Source of the DNA: Lentinula raphanica
Lineage: Eukaryota; Basidiomycota; Agaricomycetes; Agaricales; Omphalotaceae
Direction: 5' to 3'
Length of the DNA stretch: 64,000 nucleotides
Assembly: GCA_027919835.1 (NCBI GenBank)
Contig: JANVFP010000006.1
Span: 868,001 to 932,000, forward strand
Part shown: positions 47,677 through 59,192 of the stretch, piece after piece
Layout of the letters: each line of letters opens with the position of its first letter
Position numbering within the stretch: the stretch's first letter is position 1
Made by a program: the position numbers and the translations under genes
The notes under the pieces: model-generated
The model's database searches: none
What the model was told of the DNA's origin: nothing
The model's input: only the letters and a program-made list of their open reading frames with translations

Positions 47677-49642
47677 TCACCGCATTTTCCTACTGATATG
47701 GCTACAAAAACTAGCAAACAAATCTCGGTCACGGCCTTGTCTCCAGTTGAATTCCATAGTGAATTTCTCGGTCGTTGTAACCGTCGCCGATTTGGATTCG
47801 GTCAGAGCTGGGTTACTGGGTGGAACAACAGAATCATTCGCGGGTGGTTGCAAGACATGTATTGAACAAGCCATACGGGAGGAGTGAACCAGATCTGAAG
47901 CAGTTTGAGCCGAACCTGATGACTGCTCAAAGGTATTCCGTCCTGAAGATTTGTCTAATAGCTGGTTTTGTCGTCGACGAGCACTTCGCGACCATGTGTC
48001 CTCCTGAGCGAAGACCAAAAAGTCGGCGCTTGCGTTCAGTTCAGTATCAACATCCATATCATAGGTGGTCCGATTATGAATGGATTTGAAGAAAGGTTGG
48101 TTGATAGAAGACAGGATACTCGTCAGTGCATCGCACAATGACTCCTTCGAAGCAGACAGGACTGGTTGTTTTATTGTGTTATGCGCAGGAATGCATTTTG
48201 AGATAGTGGGATTGGCGTTCGGTATACGGGAAATAGACTGAGAGATGTCTACATGAGTTGTCATAGCATGTAGGAAAGCAGAGCTTACATCCGGCAAACG
48301 TATATCAGTAAACGACCAACCTACAGCCCAGCGGCGAGTTTGCCCTTGAACAAACTCGGCCAGTATGTAGTTATCAATCTGCGGAGAGCATACGTCAGGC
48401 AGAGGAATACAAGTGAGACTGATGTTGTACCGCGTTGGACTTGAAGATCTCAACGATTTCTGCCACTGAGGACAATTTTCCAAGCATTGAAGTAAACCAT
48501 CTACGTGATTTTTACTATGTTAAAGAGTATGAAGGAACCAATTGTATGCAACTGACCTACACCTCTCTCGAACGACCAAACTTTCCTTCACCATTTCCGC
48601 AACAAAGGTAGACTCTCCTCCAGAGGTGATCATCTCGACCTCTGCGCCTGTGCAAACCGCGTTCGGGCCATATTGTTTAGCCTCAGCAGATTGGATGACC
48701 TCCTGTATACTACCGTAGAAAGGCGGATTACACATAGTGAAATCAAAGCTAGCGAATGTGAAATCAGCAAACGGAAATAGAGAAAGGGAATGAAAAGCAC
48801 CATTTGCTCTCGTCGAGGAATAGAGGGAGGAGAATTGGCGATGATGCACCAGGTTGGATGACCCGAATGCGGTGGTTGAGTTCATTAGCTAGTATGTTCC
48901 GGTTTGCGCTTTCGAAAGAGCTGGGATCAATTTCTGCACCAATCGTCAATCTCCTGTGAAGAAGGAATGGTTCTAAATGTACCGGAAACGACGAAATTCC
49001 ATGACTTCTCCAATGTACAAGCTAACAATGGGTAGATAGCCGATGAACCTGTGCCACTGTGACAATGTCAGTGAGAAGCAACTACGACGGTGGCGAACAG
49101 TATCAGCTCACATATCGACTCCATGGACCATTACTTCTGCATTCTGCTCCTTCATGTAATCGGAAGCAGAGATGACATCCTGCAACCACAGAACATAATT
49201 AAGCCTACGATGGGATCCCAGTCAACTAAGAGTTCATGAGCTCATGTTGAGAACGAAGAGACCTATTTGGAACCTGTGATAGCTCCTTAGAGTGTGCAAA
49301 CTTCCACGATACGACTCAGAACGCACGGGAGGACAAAGTCTGTCTGGTGGAAGGCTTATCTTCAAGTTGAAATCACGGTGAAGCAAAGCTTCAGTCAAAC
49401 ATCTAAAGAAAGCTGAGCCAAAGCTCTCTGAGTGGACCTCGACTTAAATCTATACCTTTGGGCAGCTTGATCTTTGAAATCGATTATTTTGTTCGGATGG
49501 TTCGACGCTTGTATGAGGCTGGCGTCAATGAAGACCAAGTCAGAAGAAATTTAATTGTAGCTTACTAGTTCTTCAGAGGTGGATATGCATCTGCGAGTTG
49601 TGTAAAGTCGATTTTATCGCGATAGAAATTTCGTGGATGCAT
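47677..49642 (-). CDS. METTL16-like RNA N6-adenosine methyltransferase
   Basis: METTL16 (fungal Mtl16) methylates A in the ACAGA box of U6 snRNA. The N terminus MHPRNFYRDKIDFTQLADAY with PPLKN is diagnostic. After short introns come IIDFKDQAAQR, TEALLHRDFNLKISLPPDRL, RSELNYVLWLQDVI, the SAM pocket region (DIGTGxSA-like, interrupted by introns around 49010-49070), the catalytic NPPF in FTMCNPPFYGSIQEVIQS and MITSGGESTFVAEMVKESLV. Then FVQGQTRRWAVGWSF follows, matching the human FCQGRTMRWALAWSF. The last 190 residues are Ser-rich and variable. The stop is at 47677-47679. It shares a 66-bp divergent promoter with PIG-H, the pair to its right. Confidence 0.9.
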
Positions 49643-49708
49643 GATGATGATGCGGGTGAATGAAGAGAGCCTGTGAAACCCTAACCCTGGAGCTCTGGAG
49701 GGTCGCTC
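49643..49708. promoter_or_regulatory. Very short divergent promoter, METTL16 / PIG-H
   Basis: Start codons of the two genes lie 66 bp apart. The segment shows no TATA box; GTCTTCAACC-like and AGCTC motifs are not distinctive. As with the ALG13/P5C reductase pair, the arrangement implies overlapping transcription start regions. Confidence 0.5.
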
Positions 49709-50498
49709 ATGCAGCGTCTTCAACCGCTGCAAACACATCCTGAATTCTCCATCTTTCATACAGGTTCTTCTCATGAATATCGTGTCGAAAACTGGCACCT
49801 TGCACGAAATGGAAGTGGTGTCGTTATCCGCCATGCAACTCCTTGGTCCTGGAAATATTCCTTCATCCCTCTCATGATATCCGTTTCGTGGCCAAAAGTA
49901 CTTTCAACCTTTGTTCATTCTTTCTGATGTTGACTCGGGTGACCAGACTGGACCTTTGGCTCGAATAATCCTGTGCTTGGCTGCTATCTTCTTTATTTGG
50001 ACGCGTTGTACTCAAGTCATTCATGGTGCGTGAAATTCATGCTCTTTATCCCGGTAAAACTGATTGATACGTAGAATCAGTCATTGTCCTCCCTGAACAC
50101 GGAATTCAGCTAGAGACACATAAGGGTCTGCCGCCATTCACACTATTCATTAACAGGCGTTTCGTGCCATATACCATGCTCAGAGATATTGTCATAAATG
50201 AAGGAATCAAGAGATGGGATATCCGTTATTATCTTGTTGCTCTGAAGGAAGGGACCGCAGGCGGTGTCGCTCTCGATGTCTGTTTTCCGGTAACTGATCT
50301 TATCCTCTCGAATATATGATGTCGTCTCATTCAGAAAAGAGCATACTTCCACGCTTCCCAATCCTATTACAGGTTTATCGAGACTTGCATGAATTCATTG
50401 CCATTCAACAAGTTCCATCAACTCTATCCCAATCACTCCCCCGTAAGATTAAATTATGATGTACTTATATGCATAGTATCGAGAGCAAAAGATGGATA
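49709..50498 (+). CDS. GPI15: GPI-GlcNAc transferase subunit PIG-H (Gpi15)
   Basis: Subunit of the complex that starts GPI-anchor synthesis by moving GlcNAc to phosphatidylinositol on the ER membrane. Four exons join: MQRLQPLQTHPEFSIFHTGS, then SHEYRVEN, WPK|TGPLARIILCLAAIFFIW (a TM hairpin), then the conserved core ESVIVLPEHGIQLETHKGLP, FINRRFVPYTMLRDIVINEG, IRRWDIRYYLVALKEG and, after a last intron, KRAYFHASQSYYRFIE. The RxxIxDIVINE and YYL motifs are the PIG-H signature. Stop TAA at 50496-50498, 20 bp from the convergent TBC-type gene's stop. About 200 residues. Confidence 0.9.
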
Positions 50499-50518
50499 AA
50501 TAGAGCCTCAATCGCGTC

Positions 50519-53500
50519 TTAATCGTCTGATATCATAGGTCGAGAACTGTCTTCGCTCTCACTATAGGCGCTCAACAGCTCGTCGTAACCTTCGTCGTCA
50601 CCCATATCGGCAGCGCTATCACGATACTTCTTCACATCCGACGTCTTTCGCATACGTGCCTCAGTGGACGACTTTCGTAGGCGTGTTTCCTGTCCTTCTC
50701 TTGAAGGCTTTCGTTGGCGAGCAGGACTCCGACCCTCAGTCGATACCTTTCGCAATCTTCTGCCAGGAGATCGCGGGGAGGTCGAAGTGTCTGCATCGGG
50801 AAAACTAGACGCCCTTGGTGTGACCGCTGGCTCCTGTTCCTCGGCAGGCCACTCGACAGCAAGCGAACTAGGACTATTGGTCATACGTTCGGTAACCGCA
50901 TGGGCTTGTTGCAAGCGTAAATTTGGAGGTCGAGTGTTACGTTTAGTGCGTACCCGATTGCTCCTTCTTGGAAAATCAGCAACAGACGAGTCAGACGTAT
51001 CTCCTGGAGGAGGAGGCGTTCTCCTGCGAGCGAATTTTCTTGCTGGCACTAATGGTTCTAGAGGTAGATCATCAACTGATGGCGTTTTTTCCAATGTATT
51101 TTCTTCAGGAGTAATGGTTTTCACCGAACTAGCCAAAGAGGGCGTCCGCATGTGTAAACCGTCTAGTGCTGCAGGGGGTGATTCAGGGATATGGACTTGG
51201 CCCCATCCTGGTGATCTGAGCGGGGACGTTATAATGGGGCTAGCTAGTGCGGCTGAAGAACCTGAAGAAGACGATAAGGAAAGGTGTGGTGTTGATCCAG
51301 TTCTGAAATGAGGTACCGGCGGTACCTTAGAACTTGCGGGTATAGAGCCTGTCCTTGCATGGGGGGCCATAGGAGAAATAGATCTTCGGTTCAGTGCGAC
51401 TTTTCTGCTCACGGGGGCAGGGCTGTCTGAATCATAATCCATTTTTCCACGTGTAAGTGCGTCGGAGGGCGATAATGATGAAACTGAGGACAGAGAGTCA
51501 CGGTGGAGTCCATGATTATTGCGAGCTTGCATAACATCACCCCACTGTCCGGAGCCATTCAATGGTGTACTATTCTCCGACCTTGAAATAGGTCGCTCGT
51601 TATGGGTTGTTACCACAGACGTTGAACCTAAGAGTAATGGACGTGGTCCTGATTTAGGTCTTGGTTGAGGTGTGGCGGGAGCGACGGGAGCAGTATCAGA
51701 ACCCCGGGTCAATGCAGCTAAGGAGGCTTGCAGACTTCTAGTTTTGTGCATGATCCCACCTTCTGAAGATGGCGACATTTCAGGACTACTGGGAACATCG
51801 ACGACAGAACCATTGCCAGTGAACATCACAGTGTCCCGGGGTGGTTTGAAAAATGCTGGACGAGCTGGTGGGGAGTAGACCCCGGATCTATCAGACTCTG
51901 GCACGGATGTCCGTTTGGTCTCGTTTACTCTGAACCAGGAATTTTGAGGAGGATCCGAGTGACGAAGCGATTCAGAAAGTTGTGGCTGTTGTGATTCACT
52001 GACAGAAGCTCCGCTTTTCCGTATGGCCCAAGAACCAGCAAGAGCTTTTGCTTGCCAATTACTACTGACTTTAGATAGTGTGGCTGCTGCATTAGATTCT
52101 TTGAGCTTCTCAGCATAATTCCACAGACTAGTAGAAGACGCCCAGCCTTTTGAAGTAGAAGCGGCAGGTTCTGTGACCACTATGGAAGGAGAATCGAGAA
52201 TGGCCAGTGTCGAAGGTCTACTGAGATCATTGGGGCTCGGAGGAGGCTCCATCGCGGTTTGATTGGTGATCCCTTTCCATACGGTCGCTGCTAAACGAGT
52301 GCTCAATTTCGTTTCATTGATAGTGACCTCTTGCACATCGCTTTCCGAAGTGTCGTCAACCACGATCACTGGTGATGAGCGTTGTTCTCTGCCAGGGGAA
52401 TGAGAGGGAGTAAGGGGGCTTAACGGCGATGGAGGAGGTTCCATGGCCGTTTGATTTGTGATGCCTTTCCAAACTGTTGATGCCAGCCGTGCAGTCAAGC
52501 CAGACTCATAAGTCACTTCCTGTGTCTCCGTGACGTTACCTGAAGCATCCTGGTCTTCCTCTGACGACTCAGAAGGAGACGGAGATCGTTCCGGCGAGGC
52601 CTGCTGATTTGTGAACCCTTTCCATACAGACTGACGCAGTCGGTCCCCCAAGCTGAGGTTACTCGTTGCTGCAAGTTTGGCTTCATCCTCACGGCGTTGT
52701 CGTAACTCGGACGCAGTTTGAAGTATGCTGTCAATTCCGCCCGCTGCCTGGATCGGATAATGTTGAAGAAGCGCTACACCTTGTACGAAGGCGTCGCTTA
52801 GCTCCCAAGGGCGCAAGGGAGATGGTGGAGGAACTCCTGCGTATTCGTCGGTCCACAAACTAGGTGATTTAGGTTCACTACTTTTGCCAAGTCTAGGATA
52901 AAAGTTGATTCACATATCTTGAAACGATGGAGGACAGGACACACCTAAGAAGAGCAGCCTTGGCACGGAGAAGCATTGCTGTACAGACATCGACAAGGAA
53001 CTCCAGCTTGAAATTTTGCCGGTCCCGCATCTGACAGGCGAAAAGTGCATCCCAAACGATAATAACGGACGCAAACGGTAACGTTTGAGTGAGGAGAGGG
53101 GCTAGCCATCGACTACAGCAGGACTGAATTAGCACTGGGTGTAACTCAGACACAGTAAACGCACTATGAATAATGTGGTAGAGCAGGGTCAAGACCTTTT
53201 GCGAACTAGTCAACCAAAACGAAATCAATGACGATGATCTTTCGATAAACGACCCAACACACCAGATTATCACGCAAATCACTATCAGCCCAATTCAAAC
53301 GCTCGCTGAATTTCCTCATCCACACATTACCGCCCTCTTCATCTTCCAGTTCAGAGAATTCACCAACCATGGCTTCGAATAACCAAAAGGTGTCAGCCTC
53401 TACATGCGCGAGATCTTCTGGTTCAACTTCTTGGTTCAAGACCGAGTATAGAGGAAGGAGTAGAGCAGGGATATGAGGTGACAGGTTTCCTGGATTGACT

Positions 53501-54302
53501 GCAGAATGTAGGTAGAGTAAACGGAGTAAGGCATTTGCGTGTTTTTCATGTACTTGCGCGCCAAAAACACTGCCAGGGTGAAGTATCGTAGATCCAGAAC
53601 TCCGACTTTCGGCAGAAGACACTTCAGATGCATCATCCGGAGAATCTGACTCTAATCTGATTTCAGGAATAGAAGGCCCCGAAGGCTCAGACTGTCTGTG
53701 TTTCTGAATGACTTGAAGGCGAGCGGTGAGGTTATTCGAACAGACAATTTTAACGTTGTCCGGAGCAGAATCTTCAAGGGGGCAAAGGGTCAAAGACTCT
53801 GGTCCCTCTTGGAGGCCGCTGAAAAGGTCGGGAGGTATGCCTGAAAGTTGTTTGGCTACTTTGATCAGGGAAAGGTCGACTGAAGATAGAGGGGTTGTCG
53901 GTTCCGGAAGGTTTCCAAAAGGTTCTAACAACCGGCGTACTAGGTCCTTTCCATTGCATTCAGCGATTTAGCAACGAAGGAATTGATCGCACTCACATAA
54001 TAGCTTTCCCTCTGCTTGCTAACCTCCTTCGACCATGAAGCCTTGAGGACTGGAAGTGTACCGAGTAATACTCTTTGAAAATTCATTCATAGACGTTCGA
54101 ACAAGGGTTAGTTACAACCCACCTCCATATCCGCGGTCGGAGGGTCGCCGGTTCATCAGGTATTCCTGTGCATTTTCAATCATCAAAGCGATGTTCAGCG
54201 GCGTGTTCAATGCTCATACCTCTAGCACAAAGCCTGCGGAGGCCAGCTACGTCAACGACCGTCGAGGACTGCGGGTTTAAGATTTCCGAGAGAGGACCCA
54301 CT
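50519..54302 (-). CDS. TBC-type (RabGAP-like) protein with catalytic fingers missing
   Basis: The exons encode a TBC1D13-type domain: GLRRLCARGIPDEPATLRPR, IWR, LLGTLPVLKASWSKEVSKQR, LRLLYLHSAVNPGN, EADTFWLFEAMVGEF and YSRWLAPLLTQTLPFASVII. The two catalytic residues of active TBC proteins are not seen. The IxxDxxR arginine-finger motif is absent, and the YxQG glutamine-finger motif is replaced by NLSPHIPA. The C-terminal 750 residues, mostly one exon (50519-52858), are Ser/Pro-rich and disordered. They hold three repeats of RLxxxVWKGxTNQ (about 52250-52645) and basic Arg-rich patches. No independent ATG precedes the first TBC exon. The exon is in frame with the IST1-like exons upstream, so the gene probably continues to 55121. 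Confidence 0.75.
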
Positions 54303-55121
54303 CTACGTACGGGTATGAGCAAGAAGTGAACGAATGACACTGTTTATACTGACATATCCTGTCGGAGGGGGTCTGGCTGCCATTGTACACCATAAGCCTT
54401 GGCAATGTTCCAAAGATATGCATCGATTTGGGTAGCGTTAGGAGGCGGAGCGGAAAGGTCTTTCACGATCTGCCGTGGAAAAGCATATGAGTGCTGGAAG
54501 TACGGAGTTGTGCAAGTAATTCTTTACGCGATCTGACACACAACGGTCATGGTTGCCCGCGGAAGCTCGCGCAAAATCGGAGCCAAGACGGTTAACCAAC
54601 AAATCACGGACAAGTTGGAGATCTGTTCGAAATTGATATCAAACCTCGCTGAAGAGTGACTGATGACCAACCTCTGGATTCTAGACGGGCAGATGCATAT
54701 ATAATGCTGGAGGCAGCTTCAATCACAGGAGGACTAGGGGAACTGCAGGAAGAGTTGATCAGAACAGCTTTTATAACGAGAGGACGAATGGTATTCCGCA
54801 CTTGTGTTCCAACTCCAAGATATGTTCCAGAATGACACCAATATGCATTTCCAGTACCTCAAACGCATCTCCTTGTATATCCTCCTGGTACAAATTTTGA
54901 GCCTTGACCCGCGCAAGTCCAACGTTTCCTTGTTGAAGTAGCGTTGCAATATCACGTCGAGTAATACTCCCCCTTGAGTCGTTCTTCTCTTGCAAATGCC
55001 CGAGTCTTTGGCTGACTAGCCTAAGCTGAGCCTAATTGAAACCGTGCTGAGTTACGGAAAAGTTCAGTCAGATTGCTGTACCGACCTTTGCAGAGGTGAG
55101 TTCCCATTGAACAGAGGCCAT
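54303..55121 (-). CDS. IST1-domain region (probably 5' part of the TBC gene)
   Basis: IST1 binds ESCRT-III and Vps4 in endosomal sorting and cytokinesis. MASVQWELTSAK joins AQLRLVSQRLGHLQEKNDSR and then the core TRRDIATLLQQGNVGLARVK, EVLEMHIGVILEHILELEHN, SPSPPVIEAASSIIYASARL, DLQLVRDLLVNRLGSDFA and LSAPPPNATQIDAYLWNIAK with AYGVQWQPD. These match the IST1 N-terminal helical bundle, which ends at that point in homologues. The 51-nt intron 54303-54353 (GTCAGT...TACGTAG) joins the last codons (RQDI) in frame to the SEILNPQSS exon of the TBC gene. If this intron is not used, the frame stops two codons later, at 54344-54346, leaving a 215-residue stand-alone IST1. Confidence 0.75.
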
Positions 55122-55426
55122 CCAGAAGTCTTCGGTTAATATGATATGTCGTCACGGTCGTTCAGTTCGTGTAGGGGTTTCAAGTTATAACGATTGGTAT
55201 GGGTACGAGGCTGGAGGTAGATATTTAGAGGGATTTTATGTGCTCATGGGGAATGTTCAGAAGAGATCTGATTCCCACGTACACCAAAAGCCGTATAGCA
55301 TATTCATTTGATGCATCGACTATCGGTCTGATTAGACAAGTCACAAAATTGCATGCTAGCATTCTGCACAGTGCATCTACAGCTGGGATTTACGTGACGT
55401 ATTGCATCTCTATGCTCGCTGTGAAG
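55122..55426. other. Intergenic spacer
   Basis: About 300 bp between the IST1-like start and the stop of the four-TM gene, both on the minus strand. I see nothing beyond presumed promoter sequence. Confidence 0.4.
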
Positions 55427-56457
55427 CTAGTAGTACATCCAGCCTGGTAGGGGTTTAGAGAGCCGACTCCGTGAGCTACTACTCCCTCGTTTCCCTTCAG
55501 CTATTGATTGATCCGGGCTGAAAGAGGCAGTATCTCTCCAAGCAGAGCCCCGACGTTGCTGACTGATAACACTGGTATGTCTGGAGTCTTCTGGGACCAT
55601 CATGGGCAGAATAGAATTATGGCTCTCATGCTGGTGGGACTTGGACGATTCGAGGTCGGGCATGACTGCCTTCGATTTGCGCCTGTAAAGCATCATGGAT
55701 AGACCAACAGCATATGCCACAACTACAATCATTCATGCGAAGAATGAGACTCCACGGAAAACTCGACAAGAGGAAGGGGACGGACGAGTAGCTGGAATAA
55801 TCCAATTGGCGATCAAGATATACATGTTCAAAAGTCTGCAAACTCCTTCCTCATCGACAGCTGGGTTTTCGATCAGCGTCAGCAGGATTGATTTTAACGA
55901 TGGGAGCTTACTTTTCGTAGGACAAGTGAATTTATTATCCCATAAGACAAAGGCCGTGGCAATGCCTAGGTACAGATCATGATGAGTGAATATATTTGAG
56001 TATTAGACCCACAACTTGGAACAAACCAATGTGCATCACCAAAAGCAACATGAGGCGGGCTCCATCTAACCAAGGTCGAAACGGCAGTATGAGTCTGAAC
56101 CGGTTGTCCCAGACATAAGTGGCGAATGTATGCAAAGACGAGTTCATGCTCACAAGACAAGGAGTAGGATTAAGGTCAGTGTGTTTGACAATAACATGAC
56201 CACCAGGAAAGATTCTGCGGGTGAGGATGAGTCGAGGAAAGCCGTGCCGGATAGGACAGATGATGACTTACTCTCAGGTGTACCTAGTTTGGTCCATTGT
56301 ATGAAGAGATCCACGCATAGAACGATTACCCATATGAAGCTGGTCAATGAGATTAATGCTAGGGCATCGCGTCAAAGGTGGTCAATCATGAAGACGCATC
56401 AATCAACCCACAGAAGATTATAGCTCGAGATTTTAGAAATACAGGAGGATATTCCAT
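55427..56457 (-). CDS. Four-TM membrane protein, MARVEL-like plan
   Basis: Not a named family. Starting MEYPPVFLKSRAIIF (ATG at 56457), a 53-nt intron joins to SLISLTSFIWVIVLCVDLFI (TM1). A Ser-rich loop precedes ESFLVVMLLSNTLTLILLLV (TM2). After a GTGAGC intron come LILPFRPWLDGARLMLLLVM and GLFQVVGIATAFVLW (TM3). A loop with Cys (CPTKSK) leads to MYILIANWIIPATRPS and VAYAVGLSMMLYRRKSK (TM4). The C-terminal 90 residues are a Ser/Arg-rich cytosolic tail ending PLPGWMYY. The spacing of four helices with a long tail is like fungal MARVEL proteins at the plasma membrane. Exon borders in the last third are less certain (two donor choices near 55760). About 300 residues. Confidence 0.6.
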
Positions 56458-56811
56458 GGGGATACAGTCTGATTCGTGTACAAGCAAGGAGTGGATTGAG
56501 TTGGTGGATCGTGAAAAGAGTTGGCCAGCCAAAGAGAAGATTGAGAGGAAATCTAAAGTCGTTGGGTCGTAACAGATTTTTGAAAACTGAGTCTAATGAG
56601 GATCAAGTAGAGGAGAAAAGCAGGGGGCTATTCGCACGACCACGGACATCATTATTCAAGAGAACAAAGAGGAAAGAGAACCTTTGTTCAGTGAATGATT
56701 GAATGAAAGCAAGGAAAGCCTTTTGTTCTATCGTGCGAAGATGAATTCAGAAATAAGCGCCGATAAATCTCGCTTTGGCCAGCTTTGGTGTCAACTTCGA
56801 AGTTCGAACAT

Positions 56812-58568
56812 ATGTTCCGCCTGGTTCTGCAATGTACGACCATTGTCTGCACATCGTAAGAACTCCTACAGACCTTCGACCTATCTACTCACTCAACGAG
56901 ACCCACAGCTTATTCGCCGGTGGAATATTCGTGTTCCCTCTTCTAGCTCCTGCGTTCATGGAACATCTAAAGCTTACCCAGCCTCAACTGAGCTCAATAG
57001 CTTTAGCGTACGTTGATTTTGGGATGATACGGTCATTCAAACTTCTCAATGTGTGCATTACATGAAGCGGAATGGCGGGCCAATATCCATTTTCATCCGT
57101 CGTCGGAAAGCTCATTGATCACCATGGACCTCGAGTTTGCTCATTCCTCGCGGCTCTTATCTTCTCAGCAGCATTTGGTCTATCTGCTCTGGAAATACAC
57201 TGGTCTCTGGACTCCTCTGAACGTCCAAATGCTGCCGCTGCAAATCGTCTGATAGTATATTTTGGAATGGCTGGACTAGGGACAGTCTTATCGTGTGTCC
57301 ACTTTGTCCATTTGAATTCATACACGACTCTGATGTGGAACTCTGATGTGGGTTTAGCTACTTCTCCTTTGTTTTCTCGGCTACAAAGACTTTCACGAAC
57401 TACCTTACTGTCGCATCTGGCATCACAATGTCATTATTTGGCTTGTCTCCTCTATTTCTGTCTTACATTGCTGGAAAATTCTTCTCTGATCCCTCTGCCG
57501 ACTCATTAGACGTAACACATTTCCTGCAATTTCTTGCTATAGCCACAGGTGTTGTCCACTTATTTGGGGCCTATGCACTCACTGTTCCTTCAACGGACTC
57601 AAATGTGTCGCCTCCGCTGTCTTCGAATGCGGATACAAATGATACTCCGAATGAACGGAGTCCCCTCCTCGACGACGAGAATCCCTCAAGTTGTGCAGTT
57701 GACCCAAGAGACGGTTCTGCTTTCCAATTATTACAAGACATCAACTTCTGGCTTCTTGCACTATATATGGTGATGATCCTTGGTGTCGTTAGTAGTTTTT
57801 TCCTATCTCTCATTCCTTCGCCAAACTGCCAAGCTAGTGTGAAATGATCATGTCCAATGTTGGGACAATCGTCCTTTCTTTACGCCCCGGCATGGATCGA
57901 ACTTCGATCCCAAAAGGAGAACAAGCAGCCTCATTACAGGTCAAGATTCTTTCGATATCGAATACAACATCGCGTATACTGGTGGGCCCACTCGCCGACT
58001 TCGTTTCGCCGGTGTTCTCGCATCAGAAGCTGAGAGGATTCACGACTGTCAGGAAACATCGTATAAGTAGGATGGTGTTTTTGACTGGGGCTGCTTCACT
58101 CCTTGCAGCAACTTGTGCGTGGATGATTCTAGGTGCTCAGACCCAGCATGATATATGGCCTTTGAGGTAGGTTCTTGGCTACCAGAGCTCAGATGAAAAT
58201 TCAAGTATGAACTTGCGACAGCGTTGGTACAGGGATTACCTATGGTGCAGTCTTCACTGTCCTGTGAGACAATCACATTATCTGAATCCGAGATGCTGAT
58301 CACCATCTCTAGTCCCGGTGTAACTTGCTCAATATGGGGTCTACGCAACATGGCACGGAATTTTGGTATCATCACATATTCTCCTTTTGTTGGAACCACT
58401 TTCTATTCCTATGTGTACGCGCTAATAGTTGCGCACCATTCTGACGAAGATGGGGCGTGCCAGGGAAGAATTTGCTGGGAAAGTACGTTTTATGTTTGTT
58501 TAGGATCTTCTGTCACCGCTCTGGTAATCACCACGATACTATGGCGGAACTGGTCTGGTAGAACATGA
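56812..58568 (+). CDS. MFS transporter, MCH1-like
   Basis: A multi-exon major facilitator of the Mch1/nodulin-like group (roughly 480 residues). It starts MFRLVLQCTTIVCTSLFAGG, so the first TM (CTTIVCTSLFAGGIFVFPLL) crosses an intron. A GMAGQYPFSSVVGKLIDHHG loop follows with GPRVCSFLAALIFSAAFGLS, then further TM segments (FGLSPLFLSYIAGKF, FLQFLAIATGVVHLFGAYAL). A central Ser-rich loop contains NERSPLLDDE, and the second half includes SNVGTIVLSLRPG, ISNTTSRILVGPLADFVSPV, ITYGAVFTVLPGVTCSIWGL and FYVCLGSSVTALVITTILW. No substrate can be assigned, although yeast Mch1 relatives are monocarboxylate-transporter-like. Stop at 58566-58568. The upstream TTG-initiated frame is out of phase. Confidence 0.8.
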
Positions 58569-58725
58569 TCTATAATGTTGTATTCGATGTGCGGCAAATG
58601 ACTCACAGTTACTGGCAAGAATTCTTGAGATCATTTAAGCGTTGCCAATGAGATTGAGAGTGCGATCATATCCGTGCTTTGACTGGGCGTTGAATATGAT
58701 ATCAGACAAGCAGAAAGTTTTGGAT

Positions 58726-59119
58726 TCAGTAGGCAGACCGCACCAGATCCCGCCATGTCTCCTCTTCATCATTCTCCGTCTGTAACTGATACACTTGGAG
58801 GAAACCTTTGAAACTATCTATATCTGCTTCAGCTCCCATTGTGAGGAGAAGTGATCATGATGGTGACTCACGTTAGATTTCCATCGTCAGTCACGTCCAT
58901 GAACTGTAGGATCTCTTCTTTCGTATCCTCAGAAAACGGTTCACCATTGGTGTCTGATGCCCAGGCATCGAGTCCTGTCGAATCCAAGTATGCATTCGGT
59001 GGTATATCACCCTCCAAAGGCTGTTTGATTTTTGGCGTACAGTATTTAGCGAATATGCGTTTCAAGCACGTCTCGAATGGCTCAGAGATGGCACCATCAT
59101 CATCGAGGAGCGAAACCAT
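58726..59119 (-). CDS. EF-hand domain protein
   Basis: A small protein of about 110 residues starting MVSLLDDDGAISEPFETCLK. After GDIPPNAYLDSTGLDAWASD and EPFSEDTKEEILQFM, an intron (GTGAGT...GATAG) splits the EF-hand loop DVTDDGNLTFKGFLQVYQLQ and its continuation TENDEEETWRDLV. The loop has D-x-T-x-D-G-x-L-T-F-x-G, a plausible Ca2+ loop. Family: agaricomycete EF-hand proteins of unknown function. A farther ATG at 59194 would start MRIQRKETPSP but overlaps the PRP28 start codon, so 59119 is preferred. Confidence 0.75.
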
Positions 59120-59192
59120 GGAAGAATGATATAAGCGCCTAAAATATTTTTTGTCCCAAATCGGACTGGGCGTCTCTTTCCTCTGTATCCTC

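Noticed and set aside
50664..51311. 215-residue plus-strand open frame inside the TBC protein's large exon
   Set aside because: It is exactly antisense to a long, well-supported Ser/Pro-rich exon; such codon usage often leaves the opposite frame open. No family resemblance.
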